From an uncultured Alphaproteobacteria bacterium (GTDB lineage: Bacteria > Pseudomonadota > Alphaproteobacteria > Caulobacterales > Hyphomonadaceae), in contig CAIKWZ010000033.1 of NCBI GenBank assembly GCA_903831255.1, positions 62,001 to 126,000 on the forward strand: a DNA stretch of 64,000 bases, given 5' to 3'. The first letter of the stretch is position 1. The number at the start of each line of letters is the position of its first letter. The notes beneath the pieces were generated by a model, which saw only the letters and a program-made list of their open reading frames with translations, was not told the DNA's origin and did not search any database. Positions 13,065-22,914 of the stretch are shown one piece after another. The translations under genes and the position numbers were made by a program.

Positions 13065-15026
13065 ATGGCGGGCGCGATGCGGTTTTCTGACGATTTTCTC
13101 TCTGAACTCAAGTCGAGGATCCGGCTTTCCGAGGTCGTCGGCCGCAAGGTCCGGCTAACGCGCCGGGGCAAGGACTTTGTCGGTCTGTCCCCTTTTTCCA
13201 CGGAGAAAACCCCGTCGTTTTACGTTCATGACGATCGGGGCTTCTATAAGTGTTTCTCCACGCAGAAGTCCGGCGATGTCATCACCTTCGTCATGGAGAC
13301 GGACCGGCTGACCTTTGCGGAGGCGGTCGAGCGACTGGCTCATGAGGCTGGCCTTGAGCTGCCTCGCCAGACGAACCAGGATCAGGGGCAGATGGTCCGT
13401 CGGGCGACCCTTCTGGACTGGCTGGAGAAGGCCGCCGCCTGGTTTGAGACTCAGCTGCGTTCGCCCGCCGGGGCGGCCGCCCGGGCCTATCTTGAAGGCC
13501 GTGGGTTCGCCCGCGAGGCGTGGGGGCGTCATCGGATGGGCTTTGCTCCGCCCGGATGGCGCAATCTGGCGGATACTCTGGTGCGTGAGGGCGCCAGTCC
13601 TCGGGACCTCGTGGAGGCCGGGCTTCTGGTCGAGGGCGAAGAGGGCAAGGCCCCCTATGATCGGTTTCGCAACCGGGTGATCTTTCCGATCTGCGACACT
13701 CAGGGACGTGTCATAGCCTTCGGCGCCCGAACACTCGATCCAGACGGTAAGCCCAAGTATCTCAATTCCTCGGACAGTCCGCTGTTTCACAAGGGCAAGA
13801 CCCTTTATCGCTACATGCAGGCGAGGGAGGCTCTCGCTCGCACTCAGGCAGCTGGCCCGCTGGCGCGCGGACTTGTGGTTACGGAGGGGTATGTCGACGC
13901 TATCGCACTCGCCGAGATCGGGGTCGGGACGGCGGTGGCGCCACTCGGCACCGCTCTGACCGAAGATCAGATCGAGCTCCTCTGGCGCGCCGGGCCTGAA
14001 CCCATTCTCTGTTTTGACGGCGACGCCGCCGGTATCCGGGCCGCTTATCGATCCGTCGATCGGGCCTTGCCGATGATCGAACCGGGGCGAACTCTCTACT
14101 TCGCCCTTCTGCCGGATGGACTGGATCCCGACGACATGATCCGTTCGCGGGGCGCAGAGGCGATGCGCGAGCGCCTGACGGCGGCTCGCCCGCTGGCGGA
14201 CCTGCTCTGGCGGCGCGAGCTGGACGCGGGGCCGCTCGATACGCCTGAGCGCCGCGCCGGCCTTGAGGCCCGGCTTCAGGCGGCGACTGAGCTGATCCGT
14301 CATGTCGGGGTTCGTAAAGCCTATGAGCGCGAGATGCGCGGTCGGCTGTTCGAACATTTCCGGACCGCACGAACCTCGCGTCCCGAAGGGGCTGTCCGTA
14401 ACGGAGGGGGAGGGTCTTCGCGTTCCCCGTCCCAATCCGATGGACGCGTCACGGGGCCGGCGCGGCAGGGTATTCTTTCCGGTCCCGCCCGGCTGGCCGG
14501 GCTGGGGTTGCTTGTCCGGGCGATCGACACCCCTGCGCTCCTCGGGCCTTCGAGAGAGGCCCTGTGCGCGGCAGATTTTCCCAACCCGGACGTCGCCTCT
14601 ATACGAGACGCTGTGTTTGATGTTCTCGATAGCGGCGAAACGCTTGACCGACGCGCTGTCGCAGCCCATTTACGTAATCTTGGCCGGTCGCGATCCGAGA
14701 AGCTGCTTGAAGAGTATCCGAATTTGGGGTCCCTCGACCTTGAGAAAGGTGAGGGCCGAGAGTGGTTTTCGGCGCTCGAGAGGTTTCCGGCTGCGGCGGC
14801 GGTGAACGAGGCGGCAAGGGCGGTCATTCAGGAAGTCAGCGGGGATGACATGTTTCGGCATGCGTCCCATCTCGCACGACTGAGGGCGATGATTGCAGAA
14901 CGGGAACAGACCAGACGGCCAACGGCTGAACAGTCTCAAGGCGGTGCATCGGAAGGGGCTTCTGAAATTTGGAGCGCTCTGGATGGACTGGATGGCGAGA
15001 TGAAGCGGCGGTTCCCGAAGGACTGA
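13065..15026 (+). CDS. dnaG: DNA primase DnaG, with degenerate zinc site
   Basis: Synthesises RNA primers at replication forks with DnaB. 653 residues: an N-terminal CHC2-type domain (about 6-100), an RNA polymerase/TOPRIM core with [14 protein letters not shown] and [15 protein letters not shown] (the metal-binding EGxxD and DxD elements), and a C-terminal helicase-binding region. Odd: three of four zinc ligands are replaced. The usual C-P-F-H is S42-P-F-S45, and the usual C-F-G-C is C63-F-S-T66, although the flanking EKTPSF and GDVITFV are well kept. I believe some other alphaproteobacterial primases show the same loss, so this may be lineage-typical. GGAGG lies about 10 nt upstream of the ATG. 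rpoD follows 13 bp later, the classical dnaG-rpoD macromolecular-synthesis order. Confidence 0.96.
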   Translation: MAGAMRFSDDFLSELKSRIRLSEVVGRKVRLTRRGKDFVGLSPFSTEKTPSFYVHDDRGFYKCFSTQKSGDVITFVMETDRLTFAEAVERLAHEAGLELPRQTNQDQGQMVRRATLLDWLEKAAAWFETQLRSPAGAAARAYLEGRGFAREAWGRHRMGFAPPGWRNLADTLVREGASPRDLVEAGLLVEGEEGKAPYDRFRNRVIFPICDTQGRVIAFGARTLDPDGKPKYLNSSDSPLFHKGKTLYRYMQAREALARTQAAGPLARGLVVTEGYVDAIALAEIGVGTAVAPLGTALTEDQIELLWRAGPEPILCFDGDAAGIRAAYRSVDRALPMIEPGRTLYFALLPDGLDPDDMIRSRGAEAMRERLTAARPLADLLWRRELDAGPLDTPERRAGLEARLQAATELIRHVGVRKAYEREMRGRLFEHFRTARTSRPEGAVRNGGGGSSRSPSQSDGRVTGPARQGILSGPARLAGLGLLVRAIDTPALLGPSREALCAADFPNPDVASIRDAVFDVLDSGETLDRRAVAAHLRNLGRSRSEKLLEEYPNLGSLDLEKGEGREWFSALERFPAAAAVNEAARAVIQEVSGDDMFRHASHLARLRAMIAEREQTRRPTAEQSQGGASEGASEIWSALDGLDGEMKRRFPKD

Positions 15027-15039
15027 ACGGAGAGCGGCG

Positions 15040-17706
15040 TTGAAAAAAAGTGCCGGCGGCGGCGAGGCGAAGGGGCGGGTTGCGGGCAAATCGCGACCGG
15101 CTGCTTCGGGGGTGATCAAAAAGGGCGCGAAGCCCTCGGCGGCTGTCCGGACAGCTTCCGCATCAAAGGCGAAGCCGGTTGTCGGCCGGGCGTCAGCCCC
15201 GGCGAAAGCGTCTGGTCGCGCTCAGCCGGCGAAGGCCGCGTCTGTCGGCAAGGCCTCTGTGGGCGGAGCGGCCAAAGCGGTGAAAGGCGGAGCTCCCGCC
15301 AAGGCCGTTTCAGGGCTGCGTTCAAGACCCCAGGCCAAGGCGCCTGCCAAGACCGCTCAGATGTCATCGGGCTCGCGCGTCGGCGCGCGAAAGGTTGTGA
15401 CGATCGGTAAAGAGCCCACGATCAGTAAGGTTCCCTCAAAGGGCGCTGCTGGCGGTTCGTCATCAGTGGCCCGAAACAAGGACTCGAAGAGCGTCGTCCC
15501 GTCTTCGTCGGTGACCTCGGTCAAGTCCGTATCTCCGGCGAAGCCGGAAATGGAAGCGCGTGTCGAAACACCTGCACGCAAGGATGGGGCGCCCGCACCG
15601 GCGTCTCCACGGAGAGATGGAATGACGAAGACCGAGGTCAAACGCAAACCTGCCGCGGATGCTCCGCCGGACGGGCCGCTGCTCGACATGAACGACGCCA
15701 GCGTGAAGCGTTTCATCAAGGCTGCCAAAGCCCGGGGCTATGTCACCAATGATGAGCTGAACAAGGTCCTGCCTTCGGAGGAGTTTACCTCTGAGCAGAT
15801 CGAGGACGTGATGTCCCAGTTGTCAGAGCTCGGTATCACCGTTGTCGAATCCGAGGACGAGATTGAGGAGGCCGCACAGGAAGAGGCCGGCGGGGAGGAA
15901 AGCGACGAAGAGGGTTCAAGCCCGGCGCGTTCCTCTTCGACTGCGGTGGTCGGCGTCGCGAAGACGGATCGCTACGACCGCACGGATGATCCTGTCCGCA
16001 TGTATCTTCGAGAAATGGGATCGGTCGAACTGCTCTCCCGCGAGGGTGAGATCGCGATCGCGAAGCGAATCGAAGCTGGCCGGGACGCGATGATCCGAGG
16101 GCTTTGCGAAAGCCCGCTGACGTTTGAAGCGATCATGGTCTGGCGTCAGGAACTGACCGATGAGCGGGTGCTTCTGCGCGATATCATCGATCTTGAAGCC
16201 ACTTATGCGGCGGTGAACGGCGGGATCGTCGACAATTCGCAGGTGGTTCTGAACGGCGGGGCGCCTCCTCCTCCCACAGCTCCCATCACGGCTCGCAAGG
16301 CTGCGGAGCGCGAGAAGGAGAAAGAGAAGCCCAAGCCGCGTCGCGTCCGGGATGAGGACATCGACGAGGTCGAGCTCGAGCGCCAGAAACAGGCAGAGGC
16401 GGAGGCCGCCGAGGCGGAGGATGATTTCGACGACGGCGGCGCCATGAGCATGTCGGCCATGGAAGCTGAGCTCCGTGAAGGCGTCATGACCACCCTCGAC
16501 GCCGTAGCGGCAGAGTTCCAGCGCTATCGCAAGCTTCAGGAGCGTCTGGTCACGCGCAATATCGAGGGTAAGGCGCTGACCCCCAAGGACACTAAAGAAT
16601 ATGACGATATCCAGACCCGGATTATCGAGAACCTCAAGACGCTGCACCTCAACAATGCGCGGATCGAGACGCTGGTCGAGCAGCTCTACGAGATCAATAA
16701 GAAGCTCATCCAGATTGAAGGCAGGCTGATGCGACTGGCGGACGCCCACGGGGTGTCGCGCCAGGATTTCCTCGACAACTATTTCGGCAAGGAACTGCAT
16801 CCCGACTGGCTGGAAATGGTCGGCGCTCTTTCAAAGCCGTGGAAGAAGTTCGTTTCCGCAGAAACCCGAAAGATCAACATTCTGCGCGAGGAAGTGTCCG
16901 GTCTCGCTCAGGAAATGGGTGTGCCGATCGATGATTTCCGTCGCATCGTTCAAACCGTCCAGAAGGGTGAGCGGGAGGCGCGTCAGGCCAAGAAGGAGAT
17001 GGTTGAGGCCAACCTGCGGCTCGTGATTTCCATCGCCAAGAAGTATACGAACCGCGGACTGCAGTTCCTTGACCTCATTCAGGAAGGCAATATCGGCCTC
17101 ATGAAGGCGGTCGATAAATTCGAGTATCGTCGCGGATACAAGTTCTCGACATATGCGACCTGGTGGATTCGTCAGGCGATCACCCGATCGATTGCAGATC
17201 AGGCAAGGACGATCCGGATTCCCGTTCATATGATCGAGACGATCAACAAGATCGTTCGCACGCAAAGGCAGATGCTCCACGAGATCGGCCGGGAGCCGAC
17301 CCCTGAAGAACTTGCTGAAAAGCTGGGTCTGCCGCTTGAGAAGATCCGGAAGGTTCTGAAGATCGCGAAGGAGCCGATTTCTCTTGAGACCCCGATCGGG
17401 GACGATGAAGATTCCAACCTTGGCGATTTCATCGAGGACAAGTCGGCCTTGCTGCCGGTTGATGCGGCAATCCAGTCTAATCTCAGGGAAACGACGACCC
17501 GTGTTCTTGCATCGCTGACCCCTCGCGAGGAGCGTGTCCTTCGAATGCGTTTCGGTATTGGCATGAATACCGATCATACCCTTGAGGAAGTCGGGCAGCA
17601 GTTTTCCGTTACACGCGAACGTATTCGCCAGATTGAGGCGAAGGCGCTGAGAAAACTCAAGCACCCCAGCCGCAGCCGGAAGCTCAGGAGTTTTCTGGAC
17701 ACCTGA
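15040..17706 (+). CDS. rpoD: RNA polymerase sigma factor RpoD, with long basic N-terminal extension
   Basis: Primary sigma-70 factor. From the TTG at 15040 (GGAG about 7 nt upstream) it is 888 residues, long for the family. Residues 1 to about 195 are a low-complexity Lys/Ala/Ser/Pro tail of histone-H1-like composition. Region 1.1 begins near residue 213 ([20 protein letters not shown]), followed by an acidic stretch, region 1.2 ([12 protein letters not shown]), the non-conserved insert, region 2 ([20 protein letters not shown], with the [17 protein letters not shown] -10-recognition helix), region 3 and region 4 ([20 protein letters not shown]). An in-frame ATG at 15622 with its own GGAG 7 nt upstream would give a 694-residue protein of more usual size. 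Both starts look usable. It follows dnaG by 13 bp and is probably cotranscribed with it. Confidence 0.96.
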   Translation: MKKSAGGGEAKGRVAGKSRPAASGVIKKGAKPSAAVRTASASKAKPVVGRASAPAKASGRAQPAKAASVGKASVGGAAKAVKGGAPAKAVSGLRSRPQAKAPAKTAQMSSGSRVGARKVVTIGKEPTISKVPSKGAAGGSSSVARNKDSKSVVPSSSVTSVKSVSPAKPEMEARVETPARKDGAPAPASPRRDGMTKTEVKRKPAADAPPDGPLLDMNDASVKRFIKAAKARGYVTNDELNKVLPSEEFTSEQIEDVMSQLSELGITVVESEDEIEEAAQEEAGGEESDEEGSSPARSSSTAVVGVAKTDRYDRTDDPVRMYLREMGSVELLSREGEIAIAKRIEAGRDAMIRGLCESPLTFEAIMVWRQELTDERVLLRDIIDLEATYAAVNGGIVDNSQVVLNGGAPPPPTAPITARKAAEREKEKEKPKPRRVRDEDIDEVELERQKQAEAEAAEAEDDFDDGGAMSMSAMEAELREGVMTTLDAVAAEFQRYRKLQERLVTRNIEGKALTPKDTKEYDDIQTRIIENLKTLHLNNARIETLVEQLYEINKKLIQIEGRLMRLADAHGVSRQDFLDNYFGKELHPDWLEMVGALSKPWKKFVSAETRKINILREEVSGLAQEMGVPIDDFRRIVQTVQKGEREARQAKKEMVEANLRLVISIAKKYTNRGLQFLDLIQEGNIGLMKAVDKFEYRRGYKFSTYATWWIRQAITRSIADQARTIRIPVHMIETINKIVRTQRQMLHEIGREPTPEELAEKLGLPLEKIRKVLKIAKEPISLETPIGDDEDSNLGDFIEDKSALLPVDAAIQSNLRETTTRVLASLTPREERVLRMRFGIGMNTDHTLEEVGQQFSVTRERIRQIEAKALRKLKHPSRSRKLRSFLDT

Positions 17707-17762
17707 CGATGGCGAGGTGCTGATCCTGCTGTCTGGGCTCTCAGCGTCACAGGGACGATCCC

Positions 17763-19433
17763 ATGTCCTACACTGATGTCGACAGGGCTCGAGCCGGCTG
17801 GTTACGTCGTGTGGCGCGGGCTGTCGGGGCGGTCGTTTCGTCCTTGAGTCCTCATCTCGCCGCGCTGATGGTCTTCTCGTCCGGCGCAATGGTGATCGTA
17901 ACCCTCGTTCAGCCTCAGATCGCTGTGCGAATGGCGCTTGTGTCAGGCGTTCTGCCCCTCGGTCTCGTTGATCTCTCCCATTTCCTCGCCGCTGTTTGCG
18001 CGACCGTGATGCTTTTCCTGGCTTACGGTCTCGCCCGACGGCGAGCCGCTGCGCGACGGGCCTCGATGGTTCTGTGTGTGGCGCTGGCCGGGCTTGCGCT
18101 GTTGAGCGGCTTCGTCTGGGAGGAATCGGTTGTTCTGCTCGGTGTCGCGGGACTTTTGTGGATCACGAGGGCCGCTTTTTACAGACGCCCGGGCCCCGGG
18201 TCGGCACGGTTGGGAGGCTGGTGGACATTCGCCGCCCTCGCTATGCTGGCTATCTCGGCCTGGCTTGGCTTCGCCATATATGAAGAGGTGCCTTACTCGG
18301 GCTCCCTCTGGCTGACCTTCCTTCCGGAGGCGGATGCGGCGCGATTTCTGAGGGCGCTGATCGCGGTGTGCCTTGCGGCGGGAGTTATACTGCTTTTGCG
18401 AGTTCTCGCAGCGCTTCGACCCGTCTCCTCTTCGCCCGAGGAGCTTGTGCGGGTTGACGCCTTCCTTAAGGGGCAGGCCCGGATCGAACCTGAGGCGTGG
18501 CTTGCCCTGACGGGCGACAAGCGATTCTTCTACAGCGCCAGCGGTCAGTCAGTGATCATGTACGCCGTATCGGGGCGATGCTGGATCGCTATGGGCCCTC
18601 CGATCGGCGCCCCTGATGAACGACGGGAGATGATCTGGAAGTTCAGGGAGGCGGCTGATCGCGCCGATGCATGGCCGGCCTTCTATTCAGTGGGGCCGGA
18701 TCTTCTTCCCGATCTTCTGGATGCCGGTTTTGTGCTTCAGAAGATCGGGGAGGCGGCGCACGTTCCGCTCTCGACCTTCAGTCTTGAAGGGGGTCGACGA
18801 TACCGACTTCGTCAGACCCGCGTTCGGGCCCGAAAAGAGGGACTCGAGTTTTCTGTCGAGCGCTTTGCTCCTGGAGAGGAACTTGAGAGCGAGCTTCGCG
18901 AGGTGTCCGAGGCCTGGATGAGGGGCCGAACAGGCGTTGAGAAGAACTTCAGCCTTGGACGCTTCGATGCTCACTACCTCTCCCGTTTTCCGATCGCTGT
19001 TCTGCGACGTGAGGGCAGGATCATCGCTTTCGCCAATCTCTGGCCGGGAACGGAGGCGGTCGGACCTGACCTTATGAGAGCCAGACCGGATGCCCCGCGT
19101 TCTTCGATGGAGGCGCTTCTGCTGGAGGCTATGCTTTGGGCCGCTGAGAACAGGTATTCGATATTCGATCTCGGACGAGCCCCTTTATCCGGTCTTGAGG
19201 ATCGTCCTTTCGCTCCATGGATGAGCCGGGTTGGCGCGTTCATTTATCGGCATGCCGACGCCATCTACGGCTTTGGCGGACTTAGGGCGTTTAAACAGAA
19301 ATTCGATCCGGTCTGGTCCCCGCGCTATCTCGCTGCGCCGGATACCTTCCGGGTCTCGGCCGCTCTCCTTGGCGCGACACGACTGACCAGCGGAGGCCTT
19401 ATCGGCCTTTTGCGTCCCCCGGTCCGTCCCTGA
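17763..19433 (+). CDS. MprF-like integral membrane protein with DUF2156 (aminoacyl-PG synthase) domain
   Basis: 556 residues. The N-terminal 230 or so hold about six hydrophobic segments (for example AAVCATVMLFLAYGLA, LLGVAGLLWITRAAF, WWTFAALAMLAISAWLGFAI). The C-terminal 310 residues match the soluble synthase half of MprF, with a GNAT-like fold: FFYSASGQSVIMYAVSGR, MGPPIGAPDERRE, AFYSVGPDLLPDL, SMEALLLEAMLWA, GLRAFKQKFDPVW. MprF moves lysine or alanine from aminoacyl-tRNA to phosphatidylglycerol and protects against cationic peptides. This protein is shorter than full MprF (about 840 residues) and lacks most of the flippase membrane part. Amino-acid specificity is unknown. Its last 35 bp overlap the end of convergent mltA. 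Confidence 0.83.
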   Translation: MSYTDVDRARAGWLRRVARAVGAVVSSLSPHLAALMVFSSGAMVIVTLVQPQIAVRMALVSGVLPLGLVDLSHFLAAVCATVMLFLAYGLARRRAAARRASMVLCVALAGLALLSGFVWEESVVLLGVAGLLWITRAAFYRRPGPGSARLGGWWTFAALAMLAISAWLGFAIYEEVPYSGSLWLTFLPEADAARFLRALIAVCLAAGVILLLRVLAALRPVSSSPEELVRVDAFLKGQARIEPEAWLALTGDKRFFYSASGQSVIMYAVSGRCWIAMGPPIGAPDERREMIWKFREAADRADAWPAFYSVGPDLLPDLLDAGFVLQKIGEAAHVPLSTFSLEGGRRYRLRQTRVRARKEGLEFSVERFAPGEELESELREVSEAWMRGRTGVEKNFSLGRFDAHYLSRFPIAVLRREGRIIAFANLWPGTEAVGPDLMRARPDAPRSSMEALLLEAMLWAAENRYSIFDLGRAPLSGLEDRPFAPWMSRVGAFIYRHADAIYGFGGLRAFKQKFDPVWSPRYLAAPDTFRVSAALLGATRLTSGGLIGLLRPPVRP

Positions 19434-20670
19434 CTGAGGCCACCCGATTGTCGAGCTCGCCTGACCTGGGCAGGAGCGTCCACCACCGCGCCGGCGCGTT
19501 CATGCGTTCGGCCATCGCTCCGGCGTCCGCTCCGGGGCCGAAAAAAACGTCTCCTCGCCGTGGTCCCCGGCGAATGGCCCCACCCGTATCCTGGGCCACC
19601 AAGAGTCTCTGAAACGTATCCCCTCCATGTGTTCCATCCAGGTAGATGAGGGCGCCGTACGGATGAAACGACGGGTCGACCGCCAGGGATCCAAGCCGGG
19701 TCAATGGAATGCCTGCCGCACCCCGAGGTCCGATTGAGGGATCCGCCAACGTTTCCTCCTGAAAGAACACGTACGACGGATCTGAGTTCAGAACGCTCTT
19801 TGCATCTTGAGGATTGGCGTCGAGCCATGCGCGAAAGGTGGCCCATGAGATGTTTTGAACCCGACCCGATCGACGCAGCTCCCCCAGAGCTGAGTTCCAC
19901 TTGTGTCCATTCTGACCGGCGAACTGAGCTCGAGCCTCCCCTCCGTCCTCGAACCGGAGGCGACCAGATCCCTGGACCTGAATGTTGTAGACATCCGCAG
20001 GATGAGCAAAGGCGATGATCTGTCCCGGCTCAGGCCGAATGTCGGCGCGCTTGAGATAGGGGCCGACGCGGGATCCGTCGCTGCGTCCAGCCAGAGTTTT
20101 GGGGGCGGACCGCAGCGCCTCGCTGTTTTGCGCCTCTGCGAAGGCCGCGATATCGACCGTCAGCATGTCGGCGGGCGGCCGCAGAAGAGGTTCGGTGAAC
20201 CCAGGTTCAGCGAATCTCCTCGCGCTGATGACAGGCTCGAAATATCCCGTCAGACGTACTTCCCCGGGTCCTTCCACAAGCGCCGGCTGGAACCAGGTTT
20301 CAAAGAATCGACGCTCGTCTCCCGGAGGAAGGACGGCGGCCTGCGAACAGGCGGGCATCCAGTTCGAAACGGTTCCTCCATAGCGACCCCCGGTCAAAGG
20401 CGCATTCGCCGGTCTGCGTCGCCACACCTCGCATTGCTTCTGAAATGCGGCGAGGGCCGGTTTCAGATCCGCCGCCAGCCATCCGGGCAGTTCGGAGAAG
20501 GCCGCCGGGACAAGGCGCAGGTCGGCGCTGTCAGGAGAGGTCGCGCTTGCGGACGGCTGAGGAAGGGGGGCTGTCGGCGGGGGCTGGCTGGGTCCGCTGG
20601 GGGGAGCGCTTGCGCATGCGCTGAGGCCGGCGGCCATGAGCAGTGTCGCCAATCGGATGGCCAGGGTCAT
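19399..20670 (-). CDS. mltA: Membrane-bound lytic murein transglycosylase A
   Basis: Lipoprotein that cleaves peptidoglycan to 1,6-anhydromuropeptides at the outer membrane. 423 residues with the lipobox LSAC at about residue 19, a proline-rich linker, then the MltA barrel domain (LTGYFEPVISARR, YNIQVQGSGRLRFEDG) and the 3D domain (PLTRLGSLAVDPSFHPYGAL, VAQDTGGAIRRGPRRGDVFFG) with the conserved aspartates. The C-terminal 35 bp overlap convergently with the end of the MprF-like gene. Confidence 0.95.
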   Translation of the reverse strand: MTLAIRLATLLMAAGLSACASAPPSGPSQPPPTAPLPQPSASATSPDSADLRLVPAAFSELPGWLAADLKPALAAFQKQCEVWRRRPANAPLTGGRYGGTVSNWMPACSQAAVLPPGDERRFFETWFQPALVEGPGEVRLTGYFEPVISARRFAEPGFTEPLLRPPADMLTVDIAAFAEAQNSEALRSAPKTLAGRSDGSRVGPYLKRADIRPEPGQIIAFAHPADVYNIQVQGSGRLRFEDGGEARAQFAGQNGHKWNSALGELRRSGRVQNISWATFRAWLDANPQDAKSVLNSDPSYVFFQEETLADPSIGPRGAAGIPLTRLGSLAVDPSFHPYGALIYLDGTHGGDTFQRLLVAQDTGGAIRRGPRRGDVFFGPGADAGAMAERMNAPARWWTLLPRSGELDNRVASVRDGPGDAKGR

Positions 20671-20801
20671 GGTTCAAGCCTTCTCACCCAGATCAAAAGC
20701 CGTTGCGCGGCCTGATGCGGGGAGGTTAGACGCCCATAAGCCGACGGCCAAGACGCAAGAGCTGTGGAGTACGTCGGCGTCTGCATGTGGCGGAGGGCGG
20801 A

Positions 20802-21767
20802 ATGTATTCAGAAAGCGACATCGCTGAAGCGGTCCGGTTTAACCGTCGCCTTGCAAGGATGTCGAGGTTTCGCGCCCCTCCGCCCATCACGCGTGCTGCA
20901 ATTCAGTCTGCGATCGCGCTTTCAGCCGGGCTGTCGCTCAAGCGCCCGCCCGGCGTGCGTGTCTCCTCACGTCGCGTCCTTCATCAGGGGCGACATGTTG
21001 ACCTGCGGGTTCTTCTCCCCTCGGGGCCCCCAAGGGGCCTGCACATAGACTTTCACGGGGGAGGATGGACGATCGGCCGCGCATCGATGGGGGATGCGAT
21101 CAACTCACGGATTGCGGCGAATTGCGAAGTGGCCGTGGTGAGCGTCGATTATCCGCTTCTCCCGCAAACGTCTCTTTCTGAGATGATCGAAACATGCGCT
21201 GTCGCTGCCGACTGGGCCTTCAGCGCCGGAGTTCAGGAGTTTCGAGCTCCTTGCGTCACACTGGGGGGAGAATCGGCCGGAGCGCATCTGGCTTTGTGCT
21301 CGGCGCTCCGGCTCCGTGAACGCCGGGAGGATTTTCATCGCCTTGCCGGTCTTGTTCTTTTCTATGGTCCTTTTGATCTTGCCGGCAGCCCGAGCGCTCG
21401 AAGCGCCGGGCCTGATACCCTCGTGCTGGATGGACCTCGGCTGGTCTCCGGACTTCAACGCCTGACCCCCGGAGAGAGCGAGGCCGCTCGAAAACACCCT
21501 TCTTTGTCGCCTCTTTACGCGGATCTTGGGGGATTGCCGCCGGTCATGCTGGTCGTGGGCGACAGAGACCCTCTTCTCGACGATACCCTGGGCCTTGCTG
21601 ACGCTATTCGTTCACAGGGCGGGGAGGCGGACCTGATCCTCGCCCCTGAAGCGCCCCATGCCTTCAACAGATTTCCGACCCGTATGGCTGACCTCACCAA
21701 TGCCCGGGTTCGGGACTGGCTGTCTGCGCGTTACGCGGACACGCTTGTCCCACGTGCAGGGCCGTGA
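20802..21767 (+). CDS. Alpha/beta hydrolase, HSL-like esterase
   Basis: 321-residue esterase of the hormone-sensitive-lipase (alpha/beta hydrolase fold-3) type. Oxyanion motif DFHGGGWTIG, nucleophile elbow GGESAGAHLAL, acid in VVGDRDPLLDD and His in EAPHAFNRF; all catalytic elements are present. No signal peptide, so it should be cytoplasmic. The ATG at 20802 has GGAGG 5 nt upstream; the GTG at 20787 is an alternative without such a site. It stands divergent from mltA and convergent with another alpha/beta hydrolase 10 bp away. Natural substrate unknown. Confidence 0.88.
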   Translation: MYSESDIAEAVRFNRRLARMSRFRAPPPITRAAIQSAIALSAGLSLKRPPGVRVSSRRVLHQGRHVDLRVLLPSGPPRGLHIDFHGGGWTIGRASMGDAINSRIAANCEVAVVSVDYPLLPQTSLSEMIETCAVAADWAFSAGVQEFRAPCVTLGGESAGAHLALCSALRLRERREDFHRLAGLVLFYGPFDLAGSPSARSAGPDTLVLDGPRLVSGLQRLTPGESEAARKHPSLSPLYADLGGLPPVMLVVGDRDPLLDDTLGLADAIRSQGGEADLILAPEAPHAFNRFPTRMADLTNARVRDWLSARYADTLVPRAGP

Positions 21768-21777
21768 AGGGCGTCTT

Positions 21778-22737
21778 TCATCTCTGGAGACGATCGAGAA
21801 AGGCTTTCAAATCCTTCGCAGACACATCGGGAAGCTGTTCCATCGGCACGTGACCGCCATTAGGGTAGACAATCAGCTCCGCGCCCGGGATGGCTCCCGC
21901 GAAGTTTCTTTGCTGGGAGACGGGAATGACCTTGTCCTGCTCTCCGGCCATCACCAGAGTGGGCGTGCGGATGGACTGGAAGGTTTCGGGTTTCACAGCC
22001 TGAGACGGCGAGCTCCGGCCTGTCAGGAGCACATCCCGGTGTCCTTCAGCCAACGCCAATTCAGCGTAACGATCGATCAGAGCCTTATCGACCATCGTCT
22101 CGTCCAGATAGGCGGCCTTCAGGCCTCCGTTCGCCAGAAGCCTCGGGTTTATCGACTTCAGGAGAGCACGGCCCAGAGGGCTGGACAGCAGGCCGAAGAC
22201 CATCGGAGGCTCGCCGGAACCTCTTGTCTGTTCCGGCCATCCGGCCGCGTTCACGAGAATTAAACCGTCAAGATCGTCCGGGTGTGCGAGCGCGTATGTC
22301 CACGCCACAGCGCCGCCCATGGAGTTTCCGGCCAGCACCAGGTCCTGCAGCCCCAGCTTATCGACGAGCGCTTTAACGATCGCTGCGTTTTTCTCGGTAG
22401 ATGTTCGATAGTCGTCAGGTGTCCGGGTGAGTCCATGACCAGGGAGGTCGAGGGCGATCATCCGGAATTCGGCGGAGAGGCGATCCGTCCAGGGTCGCCA
22501 GGCGTGAGTGGACGCGGCGAAGCCGTGAACCATCACAATAGGTGGGGCGGAAGCCGGGCCGTCGTCAGTGTAATGAATGCGAAGCCCAGGCTCGAGCTCG
22601 ATATAGCGAGAGGATGGGGACGCGTATTTTGTTTCGAGTTCCGGGTAGGGAATCTCTCTGTGAACGCATGCCCCGAGCGATAAGGACACCAGGAGCCCCA
22701 ACCCGGCGATTGCGACAATCGGCTTGAACAGTTTCAT
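21778..22737 (-). CDS. Alpha/beta hydrolase, probable lipoprotein
   Basis: 319 residues. The N-terminal signal IAGLGLLVSLSLGAC ends in a good lipobox at about Cys24, so the enzyme is predicted to be lipid-anchored in the periplasm. Catalytic parts: VHGFAASTHAW, LDLPGHG, nucleophile AGNSMGGAVAW, acid in VMAGEQDKVIP and His in GGHVPME. The fold and motifs fit the broad C-C hydrolase/haloperoxidase/esterase group. It ends 10 bp from the convergent HSL-like esterase. No substrate can be inferred. Confidence 0.87.
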   Translation of the reverse strand: MKLFKPIVAIAGLGLLVSLSLGACVHREIPYPELETKYASPSSRYIELEPGLRIHYTDDGPASAPPIVMVHGFAASTHAWRPWTDRLSAEFRMIALDLPGHGLTRTPDDYRTSTEKNAAIVKALVDKLGLQDLVLAGNSMGGAVAWTYALAHPDDLDGLILVNAAGWPEQTRGSGEPPMVFGLLSSPLGRALLKSINPRLLANGGLKAAYLDETMVDKALIDRYAELALAEGHRDVLLTGRSSPSQAVKPETFQSIRTPTLVMAGEQDKVIPVSQQRNFAGAIPGAELIVYPNGGHVPMEQLPDVSAKDLKAFLDRLQR

Positions 22738-22846
22738 GATCAGGCGTTCCCGTAGCTCGACCCCGACGAGTGGTACGTTCAGTCTTGGGTCTGCGGATCA
22801 ATATGGCGACCATTCAGCCGCCGGATAAGGCCCGCCCCTGATGCAA

Positions 22847-22876
22847 AGAAGCCGCCGCGGTGACGCGGCGGCTTCT
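22847..22876 (-). terminator. Intrinsic terminator of the TorF porin gene
   Basis: Perfect 13-bp inverted repeat (arms AGAAGCCGCCGCG and its complement) around a 4-nt loop. On the minus strand the stem is followed by TTTGCAT. It lies 38 bp beyond the stop of the porin gene that reads into it. The T run is short but the stem is very strong. Confidence 0.8.
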
Positions 22877-22914
22877 GCGCACCGGACCCGAAGGGCCGGA
22901 CGATCCGTCAAAGA

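Noticed and set aside
13155-14669. Long minus-strand ORF (504 codons) opposite dnaG
   Set aside because: It mirrors a well-conserved dnaG in the opposite frame, has biased, low-complexity composition and no ribosome site; a typical shadow in GC-rich DNA.
16831-17889. Minus-strand ORF (352 codons) opposite rpoD
   Set aside because: Entirely antisense to conserved sigma regions 2-4; no independent coding signal.
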